Source of the DNA: Platerodrilus igneus
Lineage: Eukaryota; Arthropoda; Insecta; Coleoptera; Lycidae
Direction: 5' to 3'
NCBI GenBank assembly: GCA_036346225.1
Contig: JARFIW010001082.1
Span: forward strand, 5,952,001 to 6,016,000
Length of the DNA stretch: 64,000 nt
The translations under genes were made by a program, and so were the position numbers. A model generated the notes under the pieces. That model saw only the letters and a program-made list of their open reading frames with translations. It ran no database searches and was not told the origin of the DNA. This document shows, in pieces, positions 46,393 to 58,775 of this stretch (positions are counted from its first letter, which is position 1; each line of letters opens with the position of its first letter).

Positions 46393-46920
46393 TATCATCT
46401 TATCATCATCATCGTCACTAGGCCTTCAGTCCTAGAACTGGCTACACGCGTACCTCCGTTGCTTCCTATTCTGAGCTAACCTACACGTTTCCCTGAAATT
46501 CCCAACGCCTACAGCTTTCACTATCTGCATGCAATAGTCTGATCTAGGTCTACTTTTACCTCTATCCTATCTCTGCTTGTAATATATCCCGCACTGTTCC
46601 CCAATTGCCTTAGAACGTGTCCTGTCTTTCTATTTCTCCTATTTTTTTGTTTTCGACAAATATCTTTCTTCCCCTACTATTTCTAAAACCTCTTTGTTAT
46701 TAACTATGTCTGTCCATTGTACCATCATTATACAGCTGAAGCGCCACATTCCAAAAGGTTTATACCTTTTTCCTGTCTGCTTCTCCTACTGTCCGTCCCC
46801 ATTTCATAGCCACAGAGTACTGTGCTCCACAAATATGCTTTCAATAATTCTTTCCTTGCTTCTATGTTTGTTGTCCTCGAACACAGCAGCTGCTCTTTCA
46901 TGTTAGACACAGCTCGGTTT
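46393..46920 (-). pseudogene. LINE ORF2 C-terminal fragment (copy A)
   Basis: On the minus strand the region 46,910-46,728 encodes KEQLLCSRTTNIEARKELLK followed by AYLWSTVLCGYEM. This is the segment after the reverse transcriptase in a common arthropod LINE type annotated as endonuclease-reverse transcriptase. The downstream part to 46,393 reads as decayed 3' sequence of the same element, ending at a CATCATCATCGTCAC stretch. The fragment is 5'-truncated, carries no catalytic motif, and is homologous to the copies at 47.3-47.8 kb and 50.95-51.4 kb. Confidence 0.75.
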
Positions 46921-46983
46921 TCCTTCTATTGTTTTCAAAATATATACTATTTCACCTATGTAGTGTGTGAAGAAAATTAAGGA

Positions 46984-47224
46984 ACCTGGGGCTACCAAGA
47001 TACCCCATCGCTTAACCGTTCGTCGAATGAATAGTTTTCCGATAAATCCTATCGCACAATCGACATTAGCAAAATTAACAACTGCAGTTGTTTATAATAA
47101 TAATCAAATTTAAGTGCACTTATTTTTTCGTCACCTGCGGCTACCAAGATACATCAACAATTAGACATTTGCCGAATTAGTAGTTTTCTAATAAATCCTT
47201 TTGTACTATCAACATCGGTCGAGA
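46984..47224. repeat. Diverged tandem pair between two LINE tails
   Basis: ACCTGGGGCTACCAAGATAC at about 46,984 is echoed by ACCTGCGGCTACCAAGATAC at about 47,139. Both are followed by GAATNAGTAGTTTTC(C/T)-like and ATAAATCCT words, so this is a 155-bp-period duplication. Confidence 0.7.
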
Positions 47225-47289
47225 ATATTGCAAAACCAACATACTCATCAGGTTCAGATACAATTATTTTTTTGTCGTTAGGTTTTCCG

Positions 47290-47770
47290 CCTTGAAAATA
47301 GTTGGACGCGTACATTCATTGATTTCTATTCTGAGCTAGCCTACACATTTCCCTGAAATTCCTACAGCTTACATCTTTGACTATCTGTGTGCAATAAATA
47401 GTCTAAGCTAGGCACATCTACCTATCTTTTCTCCTATATCTGCTTCTAATATATTCAGCATTATTCCCTCATGCCTTAGTATGTGACCTATCATCCTATA
47501 CTCCTATTTTTACTGTTTTCCACATTTCTTTCTTCGCCTAACATTTCTAGGATCTCTTTGTTCTTAACTTTGTCTGTCCATGATATCTGCAGCATACGTC
47601 TGTAATACCACACATTTCAAAGACCTCTATCTTTTTCCTGTCCGTTTCCCCTACTGTCCAAGTTTCACAGCCGTACAGTACTATGCTCCACACACAGGCT
47701 TTCAGCAATCTTTTCCTTGTTTCTATGTTTGTTGTATATCTAACATAAAGAAAAATACGGCGCAACGTTT
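47290..47770 (-). pseudogene. LINE ORF2 C-terminal fragment (copy B)
   Basis: The minus strand from 47,765 reads YTTNIETRKRLLKACVWSIV and LYGCETWTVGETDRKKIEVF. The same post-RT region appears in copy A and in the plus-strand copy at 51 kb. Toward 47,290 it runs into the same decayed downstream sequence as copy A (both contain TATTCTGAGCTA and ACATTTCCCTGAAATTCC-like words). It is 5'-truncated and lacks RT motifs. Two tails of the same element lie 0.85 kb apart in the same orientation. Confidence 0.8.
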
Positions 47771-48930
47771 AGCAGGGAGTTGGGCGAACAAGCGCAGTGC
47801 TACCAGTAAGACAAGCGGGTCAGCAAGACAAGAACTTAATCAGTAACGGAATGCTCGCGCGAATTACGGCAACAAAAGGAGGGAAAAAAAGAAAACAAAT
47901 CACACGCTAACACATTCGGAGAGGGGGGGGGGGCAAAGCAACAAGACACACAACACAATTCGCACCTTTTTAGAACTGTACCTGATATGATAATTAAACA
48001 CAAAAACACATGTAAAATATACCTCTAATAAGTAACTTCTATGTTTGTAGGTAGCAAACAATATTAAATTGCTGGTGTAAAGACGAACACCTGAATTCTT
48101 CACCCTTAACGTACCAATATTCAATATTAATTATATTTAAGTAACAATCAAACTAAAGGGTGTCCGGTAAATAAAAAACTACGCCGTTATGCACCCCTTT
48201 GATATTGCTGCATACTTTAGGAAAACAATACTAAATAGCATTTAACAACTGTAATTAATAACATTCTGCATTGACACAGCAAATAATTAACTAACTACAA
48301 TTACAAAAAGGTTAAAGTAGGATAACATCACGAATTCATATTTCGTCTGTAGAACTCGATAATGATTCATGAAAAACATAACGACAAGCGTAAAGCAATT
48401 TCAAACTCGAAATACATCAATACGCCTAGAAAACTATAAAAATAAATATACCTAAGCCATAAAGGTAAGTATAAATACCGCCCTTACCTAATTACTTACT
48501 AGATTGACGCTGACGAGCTCGTCCCAACTATAGCTATTAAAACACAAATACAAAAAATACATATTTGCAATAAATAGCACATCTAGATACACTCACCAAA
48601 CTAACACCAATAATGGAACAAACATTACAGCGTTAAATAGTCAACAATGGTTTATTCATCAAACTCAACCTTTCTAGAATGCAAGCATCCTATGTATCGT
48701 AGAGGAGTGAAGTAGGCGTCAGCTGTAGGTCATATTACCTCACGCAAGCTGTGAAGGGTTTTGGTAATTTTCATGAAGTAACGAACAGATACACAAAAGG
48801 AAACACGAAGAAGTATTGATATAAAAACCTAAAACATATTTTTAAAATCGGTTGAAAACTGTATGTCGATTTTGTAATAGTATATTTTATAACAATTATA
48901 AGCATTATATATAGGTAAAAAAATTGATAA
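47771..48930. other. No gene recognised
   Basis: Contains a G homopolymer at about 47,925-47,935 and a GGGTGTCCGGTAAAT string near 48,159 that resembles a transposon tip but has no inverted partner. Confidence 0.45.
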
Positions 48931-50949
48931 CAAACCGAGTGAGCATTTTATTGGCATCGTAACACAACGTGTGCATCCAGCTGACAACATTATAAAGATA
49001 TTTCTTTGTAACTGCCTGGTTGGGTTTATAGTTAATAAATAGCATCGCAATGAAAAAACAATAGCCATAACTTATAATTCAAATTATGCGTTTTATGGAT
49101 TACAAACGCGAAATACACTTTATATAAAAACTTTTAATAAGCTATTATCAGAAAGCTTCATTAAAAAACCGACACCAATATGTATTATCAACAAAACCAA
49201 AAAGCGATTTTCAATTATATTTTTAAAATAACAGTCAGGAAATTCTTGACTATCAACACATGCCTATATAAGGAATCCAGAAATTATAACATATCCACCG
49301 TTAACTCGTAAATTAAATAAAAGGACTAGCAAAGGTGGTTACTTAACTGGGCTATTACAACACTGAAAGTGTAACAAACCCATATATTTAAATGAGTAGA
49401 AACAGTAAAATTTACAAATACAACATGGAACGTAACAGCGTTTGCATGAATAATAAAAACAACTATTAGTTTGACATAAGTATAACGTTACGAGAATGGA
49501 GTACCCACAAAATGCAGTTTATTTCTTGTTTCTGCAAATATTAATCTATAATTTTACGTTTTCAATGCGATGGTAGGTAGAAAGTTCTTAGTTTTTGAAA
49601 TTCTTAATTTCGATTTTAAGGAATATCAAAAATCAATTTTCAAATTTTATATTTTTAAACAACACAGAGCAAATCGCAGGCCAAAATTTGTTTTTGTGGA
49701 GATGGGAATTAAATAAAGAATTTGACGCGATATCCAAGCTAGAATTCTGTAATAATTATTATTTGTAAATTGGAAATAGCATTATGCATTTATACGCCTA
49801 TTTGTAAAATGTACTTTAATTAATTACATTCAATAGTAGGTAACAAGAAATTGCTAGTACGCGAAAACCCTATATTACACGTTTGATGATGTACTTGTGC
49901 TATTCCTTTCTGGCATTTTAACAATGGACTAACGAGATGTGTTAGTGGACAACCTTTAATAAATCAGTTGCACTTACTATAGCCTCTGAACATATTTTCT
50001 GTAATCGCGTTCTTGAAGTCAGCATTTCAAAAAAACTTCGCTCCTATTTTATTTATTGTACAGACGTATTTTATTCAGTATTCTTATAACACCGTTTCTA
50101 TAAAGCTGGCTGGTGTCCGCTTCAGAAAGGTTGATATTTACGTGAGTACGCATTGCAGTGTATAAAGGTCTAAATTTTATACACATTGAAATTGATGTAC
50201 AGAAAGTCATTAAATAATTCAAATGCGACACTGATCATTTAAAAATTTTCTTTTTGCAATTTTTAATGGGTAAACTGCCAAGTAGTTTCATCGCATGCTC
50301 TGCAGGTTTGCTAGGCTATTTTAAAATAAAAAGTACAAGCTTGCTGTTTGACATTTTTCTGTCAAAGAAAAAATAAGATTTCAAGCTAACCCAAGAGTCA
50401 TTAATTATCAGTAGCATATAGAGCTCTCTTGCGGTATTCGTAGCTGCTCATCGTGCCACAATATCCTGTGATTAGTTAACCGGGTATACGTAAAAATAAA
50501 AGAATAGCAGCACTATAAGGCAATTTTACACGTATAGTGAACGAAATGCCATTATTAAACACGTACTCGGAGCACATTTTATGATTGATTGACGTATGGA
50601 TATCGGGGAGGGAAAATATAACATTTTAATCGGTATATAAAAAGGCATCGGTATTATAAAATAATGACCAATAGCTAGTATATATTGACAAGTAGCAATG
50701 GCGCGTATACATTTTTAAAACTAGTTCCATTAGAACTGTGGCGCTGAATACATTTTAATAGTTTAAAATCTACAGTTAAAAAACGCTTAAACATAAACGA
50801 ACTGGCTAATACTGAAACAAATAATCCTAGTGCAATAAAGGGATTAATAATGGAGTGTATGCTATTTTTAAAAGCTAGCTCGCTCTGCTGAAACTAGAGA
50901 AAGGGTTTATGTTCGCATTAGCTTTCTTATAATTAAAATCCATATATGG
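48931..50949. repeat. 2.0-kb direct repeat, copy 1
   Basis: Begins ACCGAGTGAGCATTTTATTG and ends AAAATCCATATATGG. It is repeated almost base for base at 51,396-53,428. The content is AT-rich without a recognisable gene. Differences include a 25-base block absent here (near 49,396), a 5-base TTGCT block present here (about 50,340) and scattered substitutions. Confidence 0.95.
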
Positions 50950-51395
50950 TGCAAAGGTAGGGAAAATAAATCAAAAACAAGAATACAAGTATTTAACACG
51001 AACTTACAAGAGGTTAAGGAATTCTGCTACCTAGGAAGCCAAATAACGCAAGATGGGAAAAGCACAAAAGATATAAAACAAAGATTAGCACAAGGTCGTG
51101 CTACATTTAACAAGAAAAAGCAACTACTGTGCTCAAAGACCACAAACATAGAAACAAGGAAAAGATTGCTTAAAACATATGTGGGGAGCACAGCACTGTA
51201 CGGCTGTGAAGCCTGGACAGTAGGAGAAGCGGACAAGAAAAAGCTAGAAGCCTTTGAAATGTGGTGCTACAGACGTATGATGAAGATATCATAGACAGAC
51301 AAAGTTAAGAACGAAGAGGTACTAAAAATGGTACGGGAAGAAAGAAATATGTGGAAAACGGTAAAAATAGGAGAGATAGGATGATAGGCCACATA
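50945..51395 (+). pseudogene. LINE ORF2 fragment between the 2-kb repeats
   Basis: An almost open plus-strand frame: EFCYLGSQITQDGKSTKDIK (about 51,026), TTNIETRKRLLKTYVGSTAL and YGCEAWTVGEADKKKLEAFE (51,140-51,255), then MWCYRRMMKIS, one stop, and KNEEVLKMVREERNMWKTV. A one-base shift leads to RDRMIGHI at 51,370-51,395. There the LINE similarity stops in mid-gene and copy 2 of the direct repeat begins. It has no 3' untranslated region or A-tail, so it did not arrive as a normal 3'-anchored LINE insertion. It is better preserved than copies A and B. Confidence 0.88.
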
Positions 51396-53428
51396 CCGAG
51401 TGAGCATTTTATTGGCATCGTAACACAACGTGTGCATCCAGCTGACAACATTATAAAGATATTTCTTTCCAACTGCCTGGTTGGGTTTATAGTTAATAAA
51501 TAGCATCGCAGTGAAAAAACAATAGCCATAACGTATAATTCAAATTATGCGTTTTATGGATTACAAACGCGAAATACACTTTATATAAAAAACTTTTAAT
51601 AAGCTATTATCAGAAAGCTTCATTAAAAAACCAACACCAATATGTATTATCAACAAAACCAAAAAGCGATTTTCAATTATATTTTTAAAATAACAGTCAG
51701 GAAATTCTTGACTATCAACACATGCCTATATAAGAAATCCAGAAATTATAACATATCCACCGTTAACTCGTAAATTAAATAAAAGGACTAGCAAAGGTGG
51801 TTACTTAACTGGGCTATTACAACACTGAAAGTGTAACAAATCCATATATTTAAATGAGTAGAAACTGATATGTCTTTTAATCAATGAGCCAGTAAAATTT
51901 ACAAATACAACATGGAACGTAACAGCGTTTGCATGAATAATAAAAACAACTATTAGTTTGACATAAGTATAACGTTACGAGAATGGAGTACCCACAAAAG
52001 GTAGTTTATTTCTTGTTTCTGCAAATATTAATCTATAACTTTACGTTTTCAATGCGATGGTAGGTAGAAAGTTCTTAGTTTTTGAAATTCTTAATTTCGA
52101 TTTTAAGGAATATCAAAAATCAATTTTCAAATTTTATATTTTTAAACAATAGAGAGCAAATCGCAGGCCAAAATTTGTTTTTGTGGAGATAGGAATTAAA
52201 TAAAGAATTTGACGCGATATCCAAGCTAGAATTCTGTAATAATTATTATTTGTAAACTGGAAATAGCATTGTGCATTTATACGCCTATTTGTAAAATGTA
52301 CTTTAATTAATTACATTCAATAGTAGGTAACAAGAAATTGCTAGTACGCGAAAACCCTATATTACACGTTTGATGATGTACTTGTGCTATTCCTTTCTGG
52401 CATTTTAACAATGGACTAACGAGATGTGTTATTGGACAACCTTTAATAAATCAGTTGCACTTACTATAGCCTCTGAACATATTTTCTGTAATCGCGTTCT
52501 TGAAGTGAGCATTTCAAAAAAACTTCGCTCCTATTTTATTTATCGTACAGACGTATTTTATTCAGTATTTTTATAACACCGTTTCTATAAAGCTGGCTGG
52601 AGTCCGCTTCAGAAAGGTTGATATTTACGTGAGTACGCATTGCAGTGTATAAAGGTCTAAATTTTATACACATTGAAATTGATGTACAGAAAGTCATTAA
52701 ATAATTCAAATGCGACACTGATCATTTAAAAATTTTCTTTTTGCAATTTTTAATGGGTAAACTGCCAAGTAGTTTCATCGCATGCTCTGCAGGTTTGCTA
52801 GGCTATTTTAAAATAAAAAGTACAAGCATTTGACATTTTTCTGTCAAAGAAAAAATAAGATTTCAAGCTAACCCAAGAGTCATTAATTATCAGTAGCATA
52901 GAGAGCTCTCTTGCGGTATTCGTAGCTGCTCATCGTGCCACAATATCCTGTGATTAAACCGGGTATACGTAAAAATAAAAGAATAGCAGCACTATAAGGC
53001 AATTTTACACGTATAGTGAACGAAATGCCATTATTAAACACGTACTCGGAGCACATTTTATGACTGATTGACGTATGAATATTGGGGAGGGAAAATATAA
53101 CATTTTAATCGGTATACAAAAAGGCATCGGTATTATAAAATAATGACCAATAGCTAGTATATATTGACAAGTAGCAATGGCGCGTATACATTTTTAAAAC
53201 TAGTTCCATTAGAACTGTGGCGCTGAATACATTTTAATAGTTTAAAATCTACAGTTAAAAAACGCTTAAACATAAACGAACTGGCTAATACTGAAACAAA
53301 TAATCCTAGTGCAATAAAGGGATTAATCATGGAGTGTATGCTATTTTTAAAAGCTAGCTCGCTCTGCTGAAACTAGAGAAAGGGTTTATGTTCGCATTAG
53401 CTTTCTTATAATTAAAATCCATATATGG
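51396..53428. repeat. 2.0-kb direct repeat, copy 2
   Basis: Second copy of the 48,931-50,949 segment, with the same two end points. It carries a 25-base block near 51,867 (TGATATGTCTTTTAATCAAT...) absent from copy 1. Beyond the right end (TTTTAGGTTC...) the sequence is unrelated to what follows copy 1. Confidence 0.95.
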
Positions 53429-53845
53429 TTTTAGGTTCTTTCACTGCTCAAAAATTTATTTGATATTACTCAAAGTGCCAAAGGAACAATGAGAGTTATA
53501 GATACAAAATCGCTGATATATTTAAACTATTACAAAAATATGTTCTCCCTACGTATCCAATAGCGAAATGATATCAGTGACGATTTCAAGGATCATTTCA
53601 ATGCTAAACCATATGGCTAGGTTATGAATTCGAAAAGAAAATTGCAAAAACAAGAAGTTAAGCGTTTTTTGAAAACTTACCAAAAACCGTTAGGAAAGGT
53701 GAATTAACTATACAGCCTGTTCAACTTGAGCTATGAATTGGGCTAAATGAGCAAAGTTCAATTTTTATAGCTGATAATGGTGGTGAACGCAAAAAATAAT
53801 TGAAAATCGGTTATTCGAAATATAAATCAAAAAGCTTATTTTTTA
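53429..53845. other. No gene recognised
   Basis: AT-rich stretch between the direct repeat and a mariner-type remnant. Confidence 0.45.
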
Positions 53846-54700
53846 AATGGGACACTCTGTATATTTTTATTTTAAATAAAACAGAAAATTTCTCAACAAA
53901 AACAATTAAACACTCTTATATCAAAATCTTTAAGATAAGTGTGACTTTTTTAGTAAACCATTTATTTAACACTATAAAATTACATAAAATATTCCAAAAT
54001 TTCTCCATTTTCTTGAATGCATATTAAGGCTCGCTTAAGAATACCCCCTGTAGCATTTGAAATACTTCTACTGTCAATTGAATTAATAGATAAACGAATG
54101 ATGTCTTCAAATTCTGCCATATTGGCGTATCTTCTTTCATAAACGTTATTTTTTTACGTTGCTCCAAAAGAAAAAAGCTAAAGTCTTGTGAACGAGGTGG
54201 CTACCTTATAGAACCAATTGTTGACATCCTGCGGTCTCTAAAAAGTCTTTGCACCATTGCGCCAACTTCAGGATAGTTATGAGTAGGGGCCCCGTCTTGC
54301 TGGAAATAAATGGTTTGACAATCTTCCAGATTAATATCCTCTATATATTCTTCCAAAACGTCTACCAAAAAGTTCATACATTTTGCTCCAGTAAGCGATC
54401 CGTACTAAAACAAAGGACCGAGGAGCAACTAACCAACGACAAAAAATATATCGTCTATCCGCATCTCCAGTAGTAATAAAGAATAAATGTTTATTTCCTT
54501 AATATTTTGTAAATGAATGTCAAAGATAGGTTACTATCTTTTATCAAATCTCTAATATTAAATCATTTGGAAATGCTTCAAAATACGCTAATACATTTGT
54601 TTCAACGTTTTCACTAATTACAAATCTCTTTCTAGTTATTTTCTTCCTAAATAAATTTTCATTGTCTCTAAATTTTCTGTACAAAATTAAAACATATCCT
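53846..54700 (-). pseudogene. mariner-type transposase remnant with central deletion
   Basis: From 54,690 downward the minus strand reads RKFRDNENLFRKKITRKRFV and SENVETNVLAYFEAFPND (helix-turn-helix region). A jump follows to GDADRRYIFCRWL and a frame change, then GSLTGAKCMNFLVDVLEEYI and EDINLED. QDGAPTHNYPEVGAMVQR holds the second Asp (about 54,300-54,250), and PPRSQDFSFFFW is the third block, degraded. The first catalytic Asp block is deleted between about 54,470 and 54,540. The downstream C-terminus is not readable. GGGACACTCTGTATATTTTT at about 53,849 may be its 3' terminus; no partner was found. Confidence 0.7.
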
Positions 54701-55789
54701 TGGTCTGGAGCGCTTCGACTATGAAAATTTTCGCGTTAGCATTCTAATGCTCTGGTAGTATTTTTCCTATTTGTTCTAAAAGTTTCCAACATTTGAACAG
54801 TGTCATTATCCCATTTTAAAAAATTATTCCCTCACAAGCAATTTTCTAAAAATTTTCAAAAATCTTATAATATCTTAATCTACTTAATAATAGCACAAAT
54901 TGTCTCTCTAAGGGTTTAAAACAAAGTTATGCTTGCGTTTTGGATCGTAATATTTTCGTTGGTATTCGTGTCTCCATTACAACATGTATTTGATTATAAT
55001 AGCCATCTAAAGATCGTTTTCATTTAGAAATAACTGCATCGAAAAATTCATGGTTCCATTTTAAATAAATCTTTATATCGAAGTTTAATTTATCAGTTTC
55101 CTAAGGTACTTTTGTTTTATTAGATTAAAATATCTAGTTGATCTTGCCAAGTTAAACTTATCGTTTATATTGGAGCAATAAATACGTCATCGATGTGCTC
55201 CATAAATAGCGATTGAGTAACTATCTACGAATGACCGAATGTTGAATGACCCCTCATTATCTTACCGGCTTTATATATTAAAACTCTCTACGTCATCCTT
55301 CTCGAACGTTTCGATTACATTCTAGGAGGTCTGACTCATTTCATGATGTAATAATTAACAGTAATTTCGTGTGTTCTTATCATTTATTGTCTGTCAGTTT
55401 AAGATTCATTGCAATCATAAAAGCTTTACTATTACTCATTATGAATGAAACTGCTTGGTGCTTATCTCTCCCAATTATAATTTATGAGATTCTATTGACC
55501 ATTAAAAACGTGTTGTCTTATCTGGTTGACAGTTTCATCGCGTTCCACAAACTTACCCAATTGATGTGCCATTCATGCTAGTCGTTACCGTAAGGTTAAT
55601 GGATTCTAAAATGATCCAGAAAAGTACCTTCTTTGACAGAATAACACTTCGCATTAGATACTTGCAATTGTGTTATAATACTTTTAAGAAGAGTACTTGA
55701 CATTGAAGTTATTTGGTATTCTTAAAGTGGATGAATCTTTATATATAATAACTCGTACACGGTGCTTTTTAACATGCATTAGAATGCAA
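54701..55789. other. AT-rich stretch, no gene recognised
   Basis: No similarity recognised. A short plus frame at 55,369-55,581 has no motif. Confidence 0.5.
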
Positions 55790-56255
55790 TAAAAACCTGT
55801 TTTTAATCAATATTTTAACATGAGTTGCAATTCTTTTGCATTTTGAACATTTCTGGGTTCTTGTGTTGTTGGTTTGTTTAGCCTCTAAGATCTCGTTATA
55901 TGTTTTTATTACTCACTGCAATTCAGCTCGATAGTGATGTGATTCGGCATTTGTACAGCGGCCAGTGTGTTGTTTTGCGATATACTGTATGACTCAAAGA
56001 TCCATTCGCTTATTTTCTTGTTAGTAGGACAAAAAAAGGTGGTTTGTTATTTTTTTCCACTTCGACAGCAAATCTGAAATTGTTCCAGCTTGACTGTTTC
56101 ATTCCTTTGTATTGCAAACGTGTCATCCACATAGCTAAGTCATATCCTAGGTTTGTACCTTGCCAATTCTTGGGATTTTGTTCCATATTTCTTTATAAAT
56201 AGGTTTGTAATTATCGGCGATAGTGAAAATTCCATTGTGCTGCTTCTATTTGCTT
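55790..56255 (-). pseudogene. Penelope-like element reverse transcriptase fragment
   Basis: The minus strand reads FSLSPIITNLFIKKYGTKSQ (about 56,230-56,170) and then LSYVDDTFAIQRNE. The active-site YVDD is encoded by the complement of 56,122-56,133. In a second frame FAVEVEKNNKPPFFVLLTRK (about 56,080-56,025) and HTVYRKTTHWPLYKCRITSL (about 55,995-55,935) follow. These are the palm and thumb motifs of PLE reverse transcriptases (YVDDTF, then PF-VLLTRK and VYRK-TH). One frameshift and several stops are present. No GIY-YIG domain follows, so both ends are truncated. Confidence 0.78.
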
Positions 56256-57372
56256 ATACTGTTAGTCTTTTGTACATACCGTATATGTTCTTCGAGCACT
56301 GCCTTCTTATGTCGTTTAGAGGAAGTTAGATATAATAGCAAGTGTAGATCTCGTAAGTGTTTTTGCGTCTTCAAAATTTTTGGTTATTTGCGACATTTCA
56401 ATTGCGAAAGCAGCTAGCATGCATAATCCTTTTTATACGTATCTGTTTGAATGTTTATAGTTTTCGTTCAGGACATAATTCCTAGTGTCCCTACGTCCAA
56501 GTATAAAAGACATTTATTATAAAAAAAATATATGAGTACGGTCTTTATTTGAAGAAAGATTCAAGTTTAAACCACTAGCGATTGCGAAACACTGATTTAC
56601 GTAAAAGGTTTATTAAAAATGTATTAATCAATGGGAATATTTCTTTCTTTTTCTGTATTAAATTTTGCCAAGATTATTTTCCGGTAATTATTTGGTTTCA
56701 AGGTATTATTTAACACTTTCTTCTAGTAACACTAAATTCCTTTAAATGATGTGAATTACATGTTTGCTGAAAAAGCTTTGTTTATTCCATAATTCCCTAG
56801 AAACGAATGCAACTTAACGACTAATGAAAGGAACAAATCGCCAGACCAGTAAAATAGAACTTGAGTATTATTATCAGTACTAATCAGAGGTTAGTTAGAC
56901 GTAAGTAATACTTGAACCAGTGTAAAGAAAAAGCGAATAAAAAAAATTCAAAGCACTTTCTTGTATAATTAACTCTAAACTAATTCCGGTTATTATTAAA
57001 CTTATGTTGTCTCACATTACTTCCTATTTCCTGTAATTTATTTATTCACAGTAATTAAAAAGAACTTCTATAAATTAAATTAATAAAGGCTGGTCTTTCT
57101 GCTTTATGAACAAGGTTGCAATATTACATATCGTAGCACTTAAATGTTAGTAAATTGATACATTTCGAATTAAAAAAAGTACTTATTTTTTATAAAACAG
57201 ACGAATTTGTACTGAAAAGATTATTATTTTTAGTACAATCAATTTAAATATATCCGTATTTATCTAATCTGTTTTAAATTTTCGTCTCTATAACAAATCT
57301 TCGCAGTCTGCTAAAACAATTTCCACAGAATTGCCGTCATTAAAAACGGTTCTAAACCGATCGTAACACGCT
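56256..57372. other. AT-rich stretch, no gene recognised
   Basis: No recognisable gene. The 64-codon plus frame at 56,223-56,417 overlaps the PLE remnant antisense and has no motif. Confidence 0.5.
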
Positions 57373-57696
57373 GTAAGGGAACTTCAGGCGGCTCCGTGGC
57401 GTAGTGGTATGTGTGTGACTACTACGCCCAAGATCCCGGGTTCGACACCCGACACGGTCCTCTTGAAAAATGTTAGGCGAGTATTTTCCACAAAAATACA
57501 CCCTCGTTCGGATGAGAGGTAAAATGGAGGTCCCGTGTGTGAGTGTTGTCACGCACGTTAAAGATCCCTACCTTGCTTGGAACAGCAAGGGATCGACAAA
57601 ATTCCAAATTTTCCAGGTAAAAAAAACTCTTTTCCTGGCCAATGTAGTACCTTCAGGTGGAGAATTGGAAAATCACATGTAATGTAAGCGAACTTC
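57373..57696 (+). mobile_element. tRNA-derived SINE, full-length copy
   Basis: Body about 57,387-57,683, starting GCGGCTCCGTGGCGTAGTGG (A box) with B box GGTTCGACACC near 57,438. It is highly similar to the 38.3-kb copy and has the same ATGTAA end. Flanks GTAAGGGAACTTC (57,373-57,385) and GTAAGCGAACTTC (57,684-57,696) are a target duplication with one change. It lies directly upstream of, and may be inserted into, the 5' part of a PLE. Confidence 0.9.
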
Positions 57697-58084
57697 GTGT
57701 ACTGTCTAAACCGTCGAGCTTTCCGTGGTGTCACAAAAAATACCTGCGAAAAAAACAAGTTCCATGAAATCATTTTTGATCACTGTCTAAAGACGATACA
57801 TAATACGTTCGAAACAACAAAATGTCTAAGGTATGTTCCCGCCAACAACGTAATGACTTACATGCAAACCCACCAATTGTAATACTTCCCACAGAGAAAT
57901 GTAATGCCACAGTGATTCTATATCGGACATAATATGAAAAAACGGTTAGCTTACTACTCAAAAAAGGCTCTAATCGTCAAAGATACAACCACCAAACTTG
58001 AACGCGAAATTCCTTAAATCCTTTAATATTTCCAGTAATGTTAAAAAGTGTATAATACTCTGCGAGTTAAAACTTTCTATAACC

Positions 58085-58760
58085 TTATACTATATTTTTC
58101 TATCCATTTTATCGGATTGAATGTCGATGTCACCCTTGACCCTGACGATAATACTGGCCAGCTTTGGAGTAATATCGCTATCGGCAAAGAAATCTGAACG
58201 GACGAAGTCACCATAATAAAACAGTTTCTGTCAAAAGATGGCGAGTGTGAACACCTACTAATAGATAATTGGTCGACTCATATTTTGTATTTATGGGATC
58301 GTTTTACAAACAAATATGTGGCAAATTTATGAGTTCACCCGTATTTCCTATTGTGGCTAACATCTTTATGGCATCATTTGAATATATGGCTAACGAGTTC
58401 TCAGACGTTAAACCTAAATTGTGGTTTTGGTATGTAGATGACACCTTCGTGGTTTGGCTCCAACCATTTCAGAACTTTTATATCACTTAAATAACCATCA
58501 CCATGAAAATAAAAACCCGTCAGCGGTTAGTTTATTCTGTGTACCTAAAACCTACACACTGATAGCTACAATAATGCCTCCTCAAAAAAATAGTTGGTAA
58601 TTAACTTTTTACTTCACGGTCAAAACACCGCGCCAAAGAAGTTTCTCGCCTAAAATCCGTTCTGATGAACAATGGTTCCCGCGATTCAGGTATTCGCAAC
58701 GGAATACACCGACAATTTCGCGCAACACAAAAAAACATTAAATCCCAGCACAATTCCAAT
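58085..58760 (+). pseudogene. PLE reverse transcriptase core
   Basis: The best-preserved frame (58,269-58,490) reads YFVFMGSFYKQICGKFMSSP, VFPIVANIFMASFEYMAN and LWFWYVDDTFVVW. The YVDD lies at 58,431-58,442. The upstream segment TSPxxKQFLSKDGECEHLLI (about 58,200-58,260) is in a neighbouring frame. Downstream, frames change again: KNPSAVSLFCVPKTYT, then KEVSRLKSVLMNNGSRDSGI and RNGIHRQF (58,634-58,720). FYKQxxGxxMSSPxxPIVANxxM and YVDDTF are PLE signatures. The protein would be non-functional. Confidence 0.82.
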
Positions 58761-58775
58761 GCAGTCTTCTATGTA

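Noticed and set aside
48158..48190. GGGTGTCCGGTAAAT as the tip of another mariner-type element
   Set aside because: No inverted partner within several kb and no transposase similarity next to it.
48829..52718. Paired short frames repeated in both 2-kb copies (for example 50,049-50,231 and 52,536-52,718)
   Set aside because: They are identical only because the DNA is duplicated; no motif and no sign of coding constraint.
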